NCBI RefSeq assembly: GCF_900112135.1
Contig: NZ_FOLC01000014.1
Span: 62,001-126,000, forward strand
Reading direction: 5' to 3'
DNA length: 64,000 nt
Origin: Collimonas sp. OK412
GTDB lineage: Bacteria; Pseudomonadota; Gammaproteobacteria; Burkholderiales; Burkholderiaceae_D
Part shown: positions 28,573 to 38,383 of the stretch, one piece after another
Layout: each line of letters opens with the position of its first letter
How positions within the stretch are numbered: position 1 is the stretch's first letter
The notes under the pieces: generated by a model
Database searches by the model: none
Seen by the model: only the letters and a program-made list of their open reading frames with translations
Told to the model about the DNA's origin: nothing
Position numbers and translations under genes: made by a program

Positions 28573-29516
28573 AGATGTGGCACGCAGGCCTGGTATCGCT
28601 TGCCCTGTTGCTGCTGGCAGGCGTTCCCTGGTACGGGTCCGACGTGCTCGTCCAGTTCGGCATCAACGCGCTGCTGCTGGCGGTGCTGGCGCAGGGCTGG
28701 AACATCATCGGCGGCTACACCGGCTATGCCTCGTTCGGCAATTCAGTGTTTTACGGACTGGGCGGCTACGGCGTGGCTATCGCCATGGTCCAGTGGCAAT
28801 TGCCGTTCGCTGTGGGCCTGGTTTTCGGCGTGCTGTTGGCGATCGTCTTTGCCGTTCTGCTGGGCCTGCCTGTGCTGCGCTTGAAAGGCCATTACTTTGC
28901 CATTGCGACGCTAGCCTTGTCGCAAATCATGACGGCTATCGTCTCCAACGTCGGACTGGCCGGCCAGAACATCGGCCTGGTGCTGCCGCCGCTAAACAAC
29001 GATCGGCTATTCTATGCACTGGCGCTGGGCCTGCTAGCGATCGCTACACTGACGATCTTCTGGCTGACACGCAGCCGCTTCGGTTTCGGATTGATCGCGA
29101 TTCGTGAAAACGAGGAGGCCGCCGCCGTCATGGGCGTCAACACGACCTTGTACAAGATCCTCGCATTTACACTCTCGGGCATCTTCAGCGCCTTGGCCGG
29201 CGGCATTCATGCTTACTGGATCACCTTCCTGGATCCTGAAAGCGCCTTCGATATCAGCCTTAACGTCAAGATGATCATCATGGCTGTCTTTGGCGGTCCG
29301 GGCACCGTGCTTGGCCCCATCGTCGGCGCGCTGTCGCTATCTGCCGTTTCCGAAATCCTGTCGAGTAAAGTGACCAGCCTCGCCGGCCTGTTTTTTGGTG
29401 TCGTCATCGTCGCGGCAGTGGTCATGATGCCGCGCGGCCTGAGCAATATGGTGCGACGTTTTCGCAAAGCCGGCTGGCGCTATTTCATCGAAAACATCCG
29501 GGCGCACAGGCTATGA
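28569..29516 (+). CDS. Liv-type ABC transporter permease (LivM-like)
   Basis: Second permease, 315 residues. The ATG at 28569 overlaps the LivH-like stop by four bases; the open frame reaches far upstream but only antiparallel to the previous gene. Family features: NIIGGYTGYASFGN, LRLKGHYFAIATLAL, and the loop FGLIAIRENEEAAAVMGVN. Overlaps the following ATPase start (ATGA). Confidence 0.92.
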   Translation: MKMWHAGLVSLALLLLAGVPWYGSDVLVQFGINALLLAVLAQGWNIIGGYTGYASFGNSVFYGLGGYGVAIAMVQWQLPFAVGLVFGVLLAIVFAVLLGLPVLRLKGHYFAIATLALSQIMTAIVSNVGLAGQNIGLVLPPLNNDRLFYALALGLLAIATLTIFWLTRSRFGFGLIAIRENEEAAAVMGVNTTLYKILAFTLSGIFSALAGGIHAYWITFLDPESAFDISLNVKMIIMAVFGGPGTVLGPIVGALSLSAVSEILSSKVTSLAGLFFGVVIVAAVVMMPRGLSNMVRRFRKAGWRYFIENIRAHRL

Positions 29517-30247
29517 CTGCCCTGCTCGAAGTCCGTCACGCCACCCGGCGTTTTGCCGGGCTGATCGCCGTCAATGATGTCAGCCTCACGCTGGCGCAGG
29601 GCGAAATTCTAGGCCTGATTGGTCCCAACGGCGCTGGCAAGACGACATTGATCAGCCTGATTAGCGGAACGCTGGAGCCGAGCGACGGAGAACTGCTGTT
29701 CCAGGGCGTGTCCATCAACCGGCTGCCGGCATTTCGCCGCGCGCGCCTTGGCATTGGCCGTACGTTCCAGATCATGCGACCGTTTCCAGGATTGTCGGTG
29801 CTGGACAACGTCGCCGTGGGTGCCTTGTTCGGGCGCGACGGCGGCCAAACGCGATTGGCTCCGGCGCGCGAGCAGGCCCGGGCCTGCCTTGAATTCGTGG
29901 GGCTGGACAAGCATATCGACCAGCGGGCCGACGAACTGGGGGGGGCGGGCCGCAAACGGCTGGAGCTTGCCAAGGCGCTGGCGATGCAGCCCAAGCTGCT
30001 GCTGTGCGATGAGATCATGGCAGGCCTGAATCATGTCGAGATCGAGGAGGTGATTGATCTGCTGCGCAAAGTGCGCGATCAAGGCATCAGCATCCTCGTC
30101 ATCGAGCATGTGATCAAGGCTATCAAAAGCCTGTCGGATCGCTTGCTGGTGCTACACCACGGAGAAAAGATCGCCGATGGCACGCCCGAGGACGTGCTGT
30201 CGGACCCGGTCGTGGTGCAAGCTTACCTGGGAAAAAAGCGTCCATGA
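29513..30247 (+). CDS. Liv-type ABC transporter ATPase (LivG-like)
   Basis: 244-residue ATPase with Walker A GPNGAGKTT (37-45), LivG-type QIMRPFPGLSVLDNVAVGAL, and Walker B KLLLCDEIMAGLNHVE. The signature region reads ELGGAGRKRLELAKAL instead of LSGGQ, as in one clade of this family. Coupled at both ends through ATGA overlaps. Confidence 0.93.
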   Translation: MTALLEVRHATRRFAGLIAVNDVSLTLAQGEILGLIGPNGAGKTTLISLISGTLEPSDGELLFQGVSINRLPAFRRARLGIGRTFQIMRPFPGLSVLDNVAVGALFGRDGGQTRLAPAREQARACLEFVGLDKHIDQRADELGGAGRKRLELAKALAMQPKLLLCDEIMAGLNHVEIEEVIDLLRKVRDQGISILVIEHVIKAIKSLSDRLLVLHHGEKIADGTPEDVLSDPVVVQAYLGKKRP

Positions 30248-30972
30248 ATGCTCCGGAAAAGACTGTTCCTTTGCTTAAAGTCGACAATCTGAGCGCCGGC
30301 TACGGCGAAATGCCGGTGCTGCATGGCGTACAGCTGGAAATTTATCAGGCTGAAATGGTGGCGCTGGTCGGTAGCAATGGCGCCGGCAAGACGACTTTGC
30401 TGCGTGCGTTATCAGGCATGCTGCCTTCCACCGGCAGCATCGCGATGAACGGACGCGAGCTGGTAGGCTTAACGCCAGATCAAATCTTCGGCCTGGGCTT
30501 GGTGCAGGTGCCGGAAGGACGCCAGCTGTTTGACCGCATGACCGTGCAAGACAACCTGCTGATGGGCAGTTACCGTCGCCAGGACAACGCCGCCATCGCG
30601 CGTGACCTGGACAAGATGTACGCCATCTTCCCGCGCATGGCGGAGCGGCGTCGCCAACTGGCCGGCAGCATGTCAGGTGGCGAGCAGCAGATGTGCGCCA
30701 TCGCGCGCGCCTTGATGGCGGCGCCAGTGCTGGTGATGATCGATGAAATGAGCTTGGGGCTGGCGCCGGTCGTGACGCAGGAACTGATGGAAGTACTGGC
30801 CGCGATTCAACGGGACGGCGTGACCGTGCTGCTGGTCGAGCAGGATGTGCAACTGGCGCTGTCCGGCGCCGACCGCGCCTACGTGATGGAAACCGGCCGC
30901 ATTGTGCACAGCGGGCCTGCCAAAATCCTGATCAATGATCCCGCCGTCCAGCAAGCCTACCTGGGAATGTAA
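30244..30972 (+). CDS. Liv-type ABC transporter ATPase (LivF-like)
   Basis: 242-residue ATPase with Walker A GSNGAGKTT (43-51), the LivF hallmark VQVPEGRQLFDRMTVQDNLLMG, signature MSGGEQQMCAIARALM and Walker B VLVMIDEMSLGLAP. Last gene of the operon, followed 41 bases later by a terminator. Confidence 0.93.
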   Translation: MNAPEKTVPLLKVDNLSAGYGEMPVLHGVQLEIYQAEMVALVGSNGAGKTTLLRALSGMLPSTGSIAMNGRELVGLTPDQIFGLGLVQVPEGRQLFDRMTVQDNLLMGSYRRQDNAAIARDLDKMYAIFPRMAERRRQLAGSMSGGEQQMCAIARALMAAPVLVMIDEMSLGLAPVVTQELMEVLAAIQRDGVTVLLVEQDVQLALSGADRAYVMETGRIVHSGPAKILINDPAVQQAYLGM

Positions 30973-31012
30973 TGCGGACGTGCTCATGCGCCAATATGTA
31001 AATGCCTTGCCC

Positions 31013-31048
31013 AAAAAAAACCCCGTTAGTCTGTCAACGGGGTTTTTT
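31013..31048. terminator. Terminator of the Liv-type ABC operon
   Basis: A-run of eight, stem CCCCGTT/AACGGGG (31021-31027 with 31036-31042), eight-base loop, then six T. The A-run extends the stem; it could also stop dctA transcription from the other side. Confidence 0.88.
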
Positions 31049-31143
31049 CAAGACGAATTTGCGCAGCTTGTTATGTCAGGATCCCCTCATGCAACAAGCA
31101 CATCCCTTTTCCCCATTCAGGGCAATCTCCTCTGAAAGCAAGT

Positions 31144-32472
31144 TCAGGAATGATCGCGTTGATCAGCCTCCGCAATCTCCGCTTCCCGCAAGGCCAACTC
31201 CTGTTCAGAGTCAATGGTTTTGCCGTCCAGCTGACGATGCAACTGCTGCTCATCGAGCTCGCCAGTCCACTTCGCCACGATGATCGTCGCCACGCCGTTG
31301 CCGATGGTGTTGGTCAAGGCGCGCGCTTCCGACATGAAGCGGTCGATGCCGAGGATCAGCGCCAGGCCGGCGACCGGCACATGGCCGACTGCCGACAAGG
31401 TCGCCGCCAGCACGATGAAACCGCTGCCCGTGACGCCGGCGGCGCCCTTGGATGTCAGCAGCAAGACTGCCAGCAAGGTCAGCTGCTGGAACAGGCTCAT
31501 CGGCGTATCGGTCGCCTGGGCGATGAATACCGCCGCCATCGTCAGGTAGATCGACGTGCCGTCCAGGTTGAATGAATAACCGGTCGGGATCACCAGGCCG
31601 ACCACCGATTTCTTGGCGCCCAGGTTTTCCATCTTGCCCATCAGGCGCGGCAGCACCGATTCCGACGACGAGGTGCCGAGCACGATCAGCAGTTCTTCCT
31701 TGATGTACTTGACGAACTTCCAGATGCTGAAGCCGTGCACCTTGGCGACCACGCCCAGCACGCCGAAGATGAACAACAGGCAGGTCAGGTAGAACGCGCC
31801 CATCAGCTGGCCCAGCGACAGCAAGGAGCCGAGGCCGTATTTGCCGATAGTGAATGCCATCGCGCCAAAGGCGCCGATCGGTGCGACCTTCATGATCAGG
31901 CCGACCATGCCGAACAGCACATGCGAGAATTTTTCGACAAAATCAAACACCAGCGTGCCGCGGCCGCCGAATTTATGCAGCGCAAAACCGAACAGTATCG
32001 CGATCAGCAATACTTGCAAGATCTCGTTCTTGGCAAAAGCATCAACAAAACTGCTTGGAATGATGTGGAACAGGAAGTCGCTGGCGGACTCCATCTTGCC
32101 CGGACCTGTATATGCAGCAATGCTCTTGGTATCGAGCGCGCTGAGGTCGACGTGCATGCCGGTGCCCGGATGCCAGACATTGACCACTACCAGGCCCAGG
32201 ATCAAGGCCACGGTGCTCATGATTTCAAAATACAGCAGGGCCAGGCCGCCGGTCTTGCCGACTTTCTTCATGTCTTCCATGCCGGCGATGCCGATCACCA
32301 CGGTACAGAAAATGACCGGCGCGATGATCATCTTGATCAGCTTGATGAACCCATCGCCGAGCGGCTTCATCGCCGCCCCGGTTTCCGGGTACAGATGTCC
32401 AAGCACGACGCCGATCACGATCGCGGTCAATACTTGCACATAAAGGGATTTGTAGAGCGCTGGTTTTGCCAT
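31144..32472 (-). CDS. dctA: C4-dicarboxylate:cation symporter
   Basis: Inner membrane symporter of the DAACS family that imports succinate, fumarate, malate and often orotate. 442 residues against 428 in E. coli. Motifs: [17 protein letters not shown], the serine-rich loop [26 protein letters not shown] and [13 protein letters not shown]. Monocistronic. DctA genes are often under two-component control, but no dctBD genes are here. The 555-base upstream gap has no clear sigma-54 site facing it. Confidence 0.94.
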   Translation of the reverse strand: MAKPALYKSLYVQVLTAIVIGVVLGHLYPETGAAMKPLGDGFIKLIKMIIAPVIFCTVVIGIAGMEDMKKVGKTGGLALLYFEIMSTVALILGLVVVNVWHPGTGMHVDLSALDTKSIAAYTGPGKMESASDFLFHIIPSSFVDAFAKNEILQVLLIAILFGFALHKFGGRGTLVFDFVEKFSHVLFGMVGLIMKVAPIGAFGAMAFTIGKYGLGSLLSLGQLMGAFYLTCLLFIFGVLGVVAKVHGFSIWKFVKYIKEELLIVLGTSSSESVLPRLMGKMENLGAKKSVVGLVIPTGYSFNLDGTSIYLTMAAVFIAQATDTPMSLFQQLTLLAVLLLTSKGAAGVTGSGFIVLAATLSAVGHVPVAGLALILGIDRFMSEARALTNTIGNGVATIIVAKWTGELDEQQLHRQLDGKTIDSEQELALREAEIAEADQRDHS

Positions 32473-33027
32473 TTGTCCTCTCCGATTAGATTACGTTTTT
32501 TTTAGAATATCGCCGCTGCTCGCTACAGCCAGCGCCGATCATACCGCCTGCGTCCATCGACAGCACTGTCCTTGCATTCTCCCTGAATGGCGCCGGACAG
32601 GAAAAGATGGAAAAAAGAGCGCAACTTTAGCTGATAACGCTAACATCACTCAAGTTATTTACACTCGCCGACGCGAAATTGCATTTTGTGCAATCATTGT
32701 TCGATACGTCTGCCGCAATCTCTTGAATTGACAACCTTGATCAGCATTCTGTTCTGTATTGCTCTTTAAGTAAATTCCTCATGAGATATTTATCGGGCAA
32801 GATTATCGGACAAGACCTGAGATAGTCTTGTCACATTGGGTGTGTATCTTGCTTAAGGGCAGACGTATAGTGTCGGATTGCTTTTTTTTTACCAATCCCG
32901 CGGTTTGCACCAGCGCCGGAATTTTTGCCTGGTGAAATGCACGGGAAAGTAATGGCAACCTTTCGCCTGCTTCACCTGTCACAGACAAGCCGTATTACAG
33001 CAAGTCCTTTCATAGCGAGGAAGATAT
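32473..33027. other. Long regulatory region between dctA and adc
   Basis: 555 bases with no credible gene; AT-rich and dense in repeats. It contains ATTGCA-N5-TGCAAT (32678-32694), a TTGACA at 32728-32733 without a good -10, the tandem repeat block at 32790-32832, and a TATAGT at 32866-32871. It must hold promoters for both divergent genes. Confidence 0.5.
32790..32832. promoter_or_regulatory. Tandem 13-bp repeats plus inverted half-site upstream of adc
   Basis: TTATCGGGCAAGA (32790-32802) is followed without a gap by TTATCGGACAAGA (32803-32815), 12 of 13 identical. The second overlaps one arm of a perfect 8-8-8 inverted repeat, GACAAGAC (32809-32816) and GTCTTGTC (32825-32832). Such arrays usually bind a dimeric regulator cooperatively. 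Downstream at 32839-32852 a GG-N10-GC spacing ending TTGCTT weakly recalls a sigma-54 promoter, and TATAGT at 32866-32871 a sigma-70 one. Confidence 0.5.
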
Positions 33028-33768
33028 ATGACTGAAAACGATGTCCGCAACAACGCCTTTGCGATGCCTATCCACAATCCGGCCTTTCCGCCCGGCCCCT
33101 ATCGTTTCGTCGACCGCGAATTCCTGATCATCACCTATCGCACCGACCCCGAAGCGCTCAAGAAAATGATTCCGGCGCCGCTGCAGTTCGTCGAGCCTAT
33201 CGTCAAGTTCGAATTCATCAAGATGCCTGACTCGACCGGCTTCGGCCATTACTGCGAATCGGGACAGGTCATCCCGGTAACGCTGGACGGCGTGGCCGGC
33301 GGCTATGTCCACAACATGTACCTCAACGACCACCCGCCGATCGCCGGCGGCCGCGAACTGTGGGGTTTCCCGAAGAAGCTCGGCAGCCCGGAACTGCAGG
33401 TGCACACCGATACGCTGATGGGCACGCTCGACTACAGCGACTTCCGCATCGCCACCGGCACCATGGGCTACAAGCACAAGACGCTCGATAGCGCCGTGGT
33501 GAAGAAGTCGCTGGAAGCGCCGAGCTTCCTGCTGAAAATCATCCCGCATGTGGACGGCACCCCGCGCATCTGCGAACTGGTACAGTACAGCTTGACCGAC
33601 ATCACCGTGAAAGGCGCCTGGAGCGGCCCCGGCGCGCTCGATTTGCACCCGCATGCGCTGGCCCCTATCGCCGACCTGCCGGTGCTGGAAGTTATCTCCG
33701 CGGTACATATCCTGACCGACCTGACCCTGCCGTTGGGTACCGTCGCTTACGATTACCTCGCCAAGTAA
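33028..33768 (+). CDS. adc: Acetoacetate decarboxylase
   Basis: Decarboxylates acetoacetate to acetone and CO2 through a lysine Schiff base. 246 residues. The active-site motif [10 protein letters not shown] holds K116 (Schiff base) and K117 (the neighbour that lowers its pKa), matching K115/K116 of Clostridium; GGRE just before is also conserved. It precedes a 3-hydroxybutyrate dehydrogenase by 42 bases, so the pair would take 3-hydroxybutyrate to acetoacetate and then acetone. Other members of this fold act on different beta-keto acids, but conserved active-site lysines favour true Adc. Confidence 0.92.
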   Translation: MTENDVRNNAFAMPIHNPAFPPGPYRFVDREFLIITYRTDPEALKKMIPAPLQFVEPIVKFEFIKMPDSTGFGHYCESGQVIPVTLDGVAGGYVHNMYLNDHPPIAGGRELWGFPKKLGSPELQVHTDTLMGTLDYSDFRIATGTMGYKHKTLDSAVVKKSLEAPSFLLKIIPHVDGTPRICELVQYSLTDITVKGAWSGPGALDLHPHALAPIADLPVLEVISAVHILTDLTLPLGTVAYDYLAK

Positions 33769-33810
33769 GTACGTAAACAAGCACGTCAATAAACAAGTAA
33801 AGGAATAGCC

Positions 33811-34593
33811 ATGTCACTCAAAGATAAAGTTGCACTGATTACCGGTTCCGCCAGCGGCATCGGCAAGGAAATCGCCATCGAATACGCGCGCGCGGGCGCC
33901 AAGGTCGTGATCGCCGACCTGGCGCTCGACGCCGCCACCGCCACCGCCAATGAGATCAGCCAGTCCGGCGGCATCGCCATGGCGGTCGCCATGAACGTCA
34001 CCGACGAAGCGCAGGTCGACAAGGGCATCGCCGACGCCGTAGCGGCCTTTGGCAGCATCGACGTCCTGATCAGCAACGCCGGCATCCAGATCATCGCGCC
34101 TGTCGTCGATTCGACCCTGGACAACTGGAAAAAAATGCTGGCGATCCATCTCGACGGCGCCTACCTGACTACCCGTGCAGCGATGCGCGAAATGATCAAG
34201 AAGGGCAATGGCGGCGCCATCATCTATATGGGTTCGGTGCACTCGCACGAAGGTTCGCCGCTGAAGGCGCCGTACGTCACCGCCAAGCACGGCTTGATCG
34301 GACTGGCGAAAGTAGTGGCCAAGGAAGGCGCAAAAGACAAGATCCGCGCCAACGTCATCTGCCCAGGTTTCGTCCGCACGCCGCTGGTGGAAAAGCAGAT
34401 TCCTGAGCAAGCCAAGGAACTCGGCATCACCGAAGAGCAAGTGATCAAGAACGTGATGCTGAAAGACACCGTGGACGGCGAATTCACCACCACCCACGAT
34501 GTCGCGCAAACCGCAATCTTCCTCGGCGGCTTCGAATCCAACGCCCTGACCGGGCAATCGATCGTGGTCAGCCACGGCTGGTTCATGCAGTAA
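33811..34593 (+). CDS. 3-Hydroxybutyrate dehydrogenase, SDR family
   Basis: NAD-dependent short-chain dehydrogenase, 260 residues: cofactor motif TGSASGIG (11-18), NAG, and the catalytic set S142, Y155, K159. [18 protein letters not shown] and the C-terminal SHGWFMQ match bacterial D-3-hydroxybutyrate dehydrogenases (BdhA/HbdH), which interconvert 3-hydroxybutyrate and acetoacetate during PHB use. Pairing with adc supports that role. Good ribosome site (AAGGAAT) upstream; a hairpin terminator follows. Confidence 0.9.
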   Translation: MSLKDKVALITGSASGIGKEIAIEYARAGAKVVIADLALDAATATANEISQSGGIAMAVAMNVTDEAQVDKGIADAVAAFGSIDVLISNAGIQIIAPVVDSTLDNWKKMLAIHLDGAYLTTRAAMREMIKKGNGGAIIYMGSVHSHEGSPLKAPYVTAKHGLIGLAKVVAKEGAKDKIRANVICPGFVRTPLVEKQIPEQAKELGITEEQVIKNVMLKDTVDGEFTTTHDVAQTAIFLGGFESNALTGQSIVVSHGWFMQ

Positions 34594-34618
34594 CAGCTTG
34601 CGGCAGCCAACACCGGAC

Positions 34619-34650
34619 AAGAAGGGCAAGAAATCATCTTGCCCTTCTTA
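34619..34650 (+). terminator. Probable terminator after the dehydrogenase
   Basis: Perfect 10-bp stem GAAGGGCAAG/CTTGCCCTTC (34621-34630 with 34639-34648) around an eight-base loop. The T-run is short, so termination may be partial and read into the DUF3142 gene. Confidence 0.7.
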
Positions 34651-34692
34651 TCAAGCCCGATCCGGCAGCCGCATCCAATCCGGGAAGTCATT

Positions 34693-35640
34693 TTGAGCAC
34701 AACTTATTTTTTGCCGGCGCCGGTCCCTCGGCTGCGCCTGAAGCATGGCCTGTGTTGCCTGTTGCTGCTGGCAGGCAGCACCGTGCTCGCAAAAACCGAG
34801 CAGGCCACGGCGGCCGAGGCGCCGCCGGCGTTTGCCAGCCGCCAGGCGGCGCTTGCGGCCTTGCCGCCGCTGATGCTGTGGGTAGGAGAACGGCCAGACG
34901 ACGTCCGCACCTGGGTCGGCGGCAGCGCCCGCCAGGCAAAACTCAAGGGCGGCGCCGACAATCAGGCCGTGCCGCCAGTCCAGGACCAGCGCATGGGCGT
35001 TGCGGTACTCGACACCACCATCCTGCTGCGCGACGGCAGCGCCAGCGTCCGCCGCCGCCAGCAGCCCTTGCAGCTGCCGCCGGCCTGGTACGCGCAAAAC
35101 GGCGTGCAGCAAAAAGCACCGCTGGTGACCATCGTCCATATCGACATGGCGCGTGGCGCGCGCAAACCGCAACTGAATGAAAAACAGAAACGGACCATCG
35201 TCAACGCCATAGTCGCCGCCGCGGCCCGCAGCCCGAGCCAGGTAGTGCAGCTCGATTTCGAGGTCATGCATAGCCAGAAGCCGTTCCTGGCGGATGTCGT
35301 GAAACGCAGCCGCGACGCCCTGCCGGACAATGTCGCCTTGTCGATCACGGCGCTGGCTTCATGGTGCGTGGGCGATGCGTGGCTGGCCGACCTGCCGGCC
35401 GACGAGATAGTGCCGATCGCGTTCCGCATGGCCGGCGACGCCGGCCGCATGCGCGATGTGCTGAACCACGAGGGCCACTTCCCGCGCCCGGAATGCCAGC
35501 CGAGCCTGGGCTTGTCGCTGGATGAACAGCCTTGGCCGGACAAGCTGCGCAGCCAGCGGCTTTACCTGTTTAACCGGAATGCCTGGTCGGGCACACCGAT
35601 GGCGGGCTGGGCGGTAAGGCTAGGGGCGATTTTCCCCTAA
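34693..35640 (+). CDS. Secreted DUF3142 domain protein
   Basis: 315 residues from a TTG start at 34693 with GGGAAG five bases upstream. The ATG at 34639 is unlikely because it lies inside the terminator hairpin. An N-terminal hydrophobic segment (LCCLLLLAGSTVLA) marks a signal peptide or anchor. The body carries VVQLDFEVMHSQKPFL and SITALASWCVGDAWL, and the DUF3142-like IVPIAFRMAGD. The alternating strands suggest a barrel resembling glycoside hydrolases, but no function is established for the family. Confidence 0.72.
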   Translation: MSTTYFLPAPVPRLRLKHGLCCLLLLAGSTVLAKTEQATAAEAPPAFASRQAALAALPPLMLWVGERPDDVRTWVGGSARQAKLKGGADNQAVPPVQDQRMGVAVLDTTILLRDGSASVRRRQQPLQLPPAWYAQNGVQQKAPLVTIVHIDMARGARKPQLNEKQKRTIVNAIVAAAARSPSQVVQLDFEVMHSQKPFLADVVKRSRDALPDNVALSITALASWCVGDAWLADLPADEIVPIAFRMAGDAGRMRDVLNHEGHFPRPECQPSLGLSLDEQPWPDKLRSQRLYLFNRNAWSGTPMAGWAVRLGAIFP

Positions 35641-35677
35641 GCCTGGCGTCGCTCAGGATTGACGGCGCCTGGGCCGC

Positions 35678-36997
35678 TCAAGTCTCCGCCGCGCGAGCGG
35701 CCGGATAAACCTTCACCAGCACAATCCGCGGCCCGTTCATTTTCTTGACCACGATGTCGAAGCCGTCGAATGCGATTTTCTGCCCTTCATGCGGCAAATC
35801 GCCGAGCTTGGCCATGATCAGCCCCCCCACCGAGTCGACGTCTTCGTCGCCCTCGATCACGACATCGATGCCGAGTATCCGTTCCAGGCTGAAGATCGGC
35901 AGGCTGCCCTTGCCCAGCAGGGTGCCGTCGTCGAGGCGGCTCCATTCGTTGTCGTTGCGCCGGAATTCGTCGCGGATTTCGCCTACCATCGCCCCCAGCA
36001 GGTTATCCAGCGTGATGAAGCCTTCCGGCTTGCTGCCCTTCTTGCCGATGATGGCGAAATGCGGCGAACCGGTGCGGAAGCGGCGGAACAGTTCCAGCGC
36101 CGGCATGCGCGACGACACATACTCCACCGGCCGCAGGTAAGCGTTCAGGCCTTCGATCGACTTGCCTTCCTGCTGCGCGATGAACAGATCTTTCAGGTGG
36201 ATCACGCCCAGCACATTGACGCCGCTCTGGTCGAAGTAGGGATAACGGCTGAAGCGGTGGCGATAGATGGTCTGCAGGTTTTCCTGCAGGCTGCGCGCCT
36301 GGTGCAAAGCGGTGATTTCGTTGATGGGACGCATCAGGTCGGATACTTCAAGCTCGCTGAAATCGAGCGATTGCGCCAGGACGTTCCATTCCTCGCGGTT
36401 GAATTTTTCCCCGGCATGGCTGCCGCGCAAGATCAGTTTCAGCTCATCCGCCGAATACTGCGCATCGTGGCCGTGGGCGCCGGCCAGGCCGGCCAGGCGC
36501 AGGATCCAGTTGGCGCTGGCGTTGAGCGCCCAGATCGCCGGATACATGGCCCAGTAAAACCCGTACAAGGGCAAGGCGCACCACAGTCCGATCACTTCGG
36601 GATTGCGGATCGCCACGGTCTTGGGCGCGAGTTCGCCGATCACGATGTGGAGGAAAGAAATCAGGAAGAAAGCGAAGAAAAACGAAATGCCGTGTATCAG
36701 TTCCGGCGAGCTGATGCCGATCCAGCCGAACACCGGCTGCAGCAGGCTGGCGAACGCCGGTTCGCCGATCCAGCCCAGGCCCAGCGAGGCGAGTGTGATA
36801 CCGAGTTGGCAAGCGGACAGGTAAGCGTCCAGCTGGCGATGCACTATTGCCAGGATGCGCCCGCGCAAGCCTTGGGTCTTGGCGATGGCGCGGATGCGGG
36901 TCTGGCGTAATTTGACTAAACCGAATTCGGCAGCGACAAAAAAGCCGTTGAGCGCTACCAGAAATAATGCTGCGATAACCAATAACAGGTTGTTCAA
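35678..36997 (-). CDS. CNNM/HlyC-CorC family membrane protein
   Basis: 439 residues: N-terminal DUF21 membrane domain (about 1-190, with ALNGFFVAAEFGLVKLRQTRIRA), a CBS pair (about 210-335, starting MRPINEITALHQA), and a C-terminal CorC_HlyC domain (about 350-430, TLLGKGSLPIFSLERILGID). These proteins are linked to Mg2+/Co2+ efflux or membrane integrity; older annotations call them hemolysins. Monocistronic, between DUF3142 and the heme operon. Confidence 0.9.
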   Translation of the reverse strand: MNNLLLVIAALFLVALNGFFVAAEFGLVKLRQTRIRAIAKTQGLRGRILAIVHRQLDAYLSACQLGITLASLGLGWIGEPAFASLLQPVFGWIGISSPELIHGISFFFAFFLISFLHIVIGELAPKTVAIRNPEVIGLWCALPLYGFYWAMYPAIWALNASANWILRLAGLAGAHGHDAQYSADELKLILRGSHAGEKFNREEWNVLAQSLDFSELEVSDLMRPINEITALHQARSLQENLQTIYRHRFSRYPYFDQSGVNVLGVIHLKDLFIAQQEGKSIEGLNAYLRPVEYVSSRMPALELFRRFRTGSPHFAIIGKKGSKPEGFITLDNLLGAMVGEIRDEFRRNDNEWSRLDDGTLLGKGSLPIFSLERILGIDVVIEGDEDVDSVGGLIMAKLGDLPHEGQKIAFDGFDIVVKKMNGPRIVLVKVYPAARAAET

Positions 36998-37097
36998 TGA
37001 ATCTCTTTCATGGGTAATGACGGATTACAAGTATAGGCGAGGATTGCGCTTTCAACAAAAGCGCGGAGGATCCGCCGTTGCAAACAGCGCCGGCCAA

Positions 37098-37145
37098 GAA
37101 AAACGGGGCAGGGTTTTACGCCAGACTGCGTATCAACCCTGCCCC
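37098..37145 (-). terminator. Terminator of the hem operon
   Basis: Stem GGGGCAGGGTT/AACCCTGCCCC (37105-37115 with 37135-37145) with a 19-base loop, followed on the minus strand by GTTTTTC. It lies 38 bases after the hemY stop. Confidence 0.82.
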
Positions 37146-37182
37146 ATTCCAGCGTAGCGCACGGCTACCGCGATATTCCCGA

Positions 37183-38379
37183 TTACAGCGTGGTAGCCAG
37201 CGCACACTGGCGATAATGTTCGGCGGCCAGCGCCTGCTGGTCGATTGCTTCATGCAGCTGCCCCAGTTTCAGATGCGCTTCGCGCACCGTGGCCGGCGCT
37301 ACGGCGTCCGACAAAGCCTGCTCCAGGTGGCGCTGGGCCTTGCCCCATAATTTTTGCCTGAAGCAGAACGTGCCCAAGGTCAGCGCCAGCTCGGGGTCAT
37401 TGGGCGCCCTGGCGGACCAGTGCTCGCAGTGCTCGATTTGCGACAGCAGCTCGGGCGAGGCCTCGGCCGCAGCAGCGTCACGGTAGACCGCCAGCAAGCG
37501 CTGGTCCCATTCTGTCGCCAGGGATTTTTCGACGAGGGAGCGCGCTTCCGCATGCAAACCGCTCTTGTTGAATGCCTGGGCGCCGCGCATGGCGATGAAT
37601 GGCTTGGTCCGGTCTTCGTTCGGCACCGTGCCCCACAGCCGGGCGATCGATTCGGCATCGTGCGCTTCATCCGACAGCAAGCCGTCGTATGCCAGCTCGC
37701 GCAAGCGTGTCGACAGGGCCGGATGCAAGGCGTCATGCTTGTTCAGGGTCCGCACCAGGCGCAGCACTTCCGGCCAGTTCTTGGCTTGCTGGTTAGCTTT
37801 CAGCGCCAGCCGCAAAGCGTGGATATGGCGCGTGCCGCGCGCGTTCAGTTCATTAACGGTATGCAGCGCCGCCTGCGACTTGTGCTCGTCCACCAGCAGG
37901 TCCAGGGTGGTGATCAGGCGCGCCGTCTTCAGCGGCTCGTCATCTTCGATGCTGGCCAGCCAGATGTCGCGCCGTTCAGGCTGTCCCATGCGGTGGGCGG
38001 CGCGGGCGCCGATCAAGGCCGCCACGCCCAGGTTGTCGGGCAGTTCGGCGGCGCGCGTGGCGGCTTTCTCAGCCTGGCCGAAACGACCCTCGAACAAGGA
38101 CTTGAGCGCATCGCGCAAGGCGTTGTTGGCAGTGGTTTCGCGTTTGTGGCGACGATAGCCGATCACTCGTCCGGGTAATTTCTGCGTGACCCGGATCGCC
38201 CGGATCAGCACATACAGGATGATGAACAGGATCGCCAGCGAGATGACGAAGAAGTTCAGCGACAGGTCAATCCGGTACGGCGGGAAAAACATCACCACGT
38301 TACCGGGGTTGTAACGCGCCAGCACGGCGAGGCCGATGGCGACTGCAAACAGAGCAACAAGCCGGAGAAAGAATCGCAT
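37183..38379 (-). CDS. hemY: HemY-like TPR membrane protein
   Basis: 398 residues: two N-terminal transmembrane helices (about 5-22 and 40-62), then the HemY_N region and TPR-like helices. Despite the name it is not the Gram-positive protoporphyrinogen oxidase; its role in heme synthesis is undefined. Last gene of hemC-hemD-hemX-hemY, 4 bases after hemX. Confidence 0.9.
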   Translation of the reverse strand: MRFFLRLVALFAVAIGLAVLARYNPGNVVMFFPPYRIDLSLNFFVISLAILFIILYVLIRAIRVTQKLPGRVIGYRRHKRETTANNALRDALKSLFEGRFGQAEKAATRAAELPDNLGVAALIGARAAHRMGQPERRDIWLASIEDDEPLKTARLITTLDLLVDEHKSQAALHTVNELNARGTRHIHALRLALKANQQAKNWPEVLRLVRTLNKHDALHPALSTRLRELAYDGLLSDEAHDAESIARLWGTVPNEDRTKPFIAMRGAQAFNKSGLHAEARSLVEKSLATEWDQRLLAVYRDAAAAEASPELLSQIEHCEHWSARAPNDPELALTLGTFCFRQKLWGKAQRHLEQALSDAVAPATVREAHLKLGQLHEAIDQQALAAEHYRQCALATTL

Positions 38380-38383
38380 AGGA

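Noticed and set aside
32838-32854. Sigma-54 promoter for adc
   Set aside because: Spacing GG-N10-GC and TTGCTT fit, but the -24 box lacks the CAC part, and the repeat block is too close to be a normal enhancer; kept only as a remark.
32803-32988. Minus-strand open frame of 61 codons in the dctA/adc gap
   Set aside because: No ribosome site, overlaps the repeat block and promoter-like sequences, and has no recognisable family.
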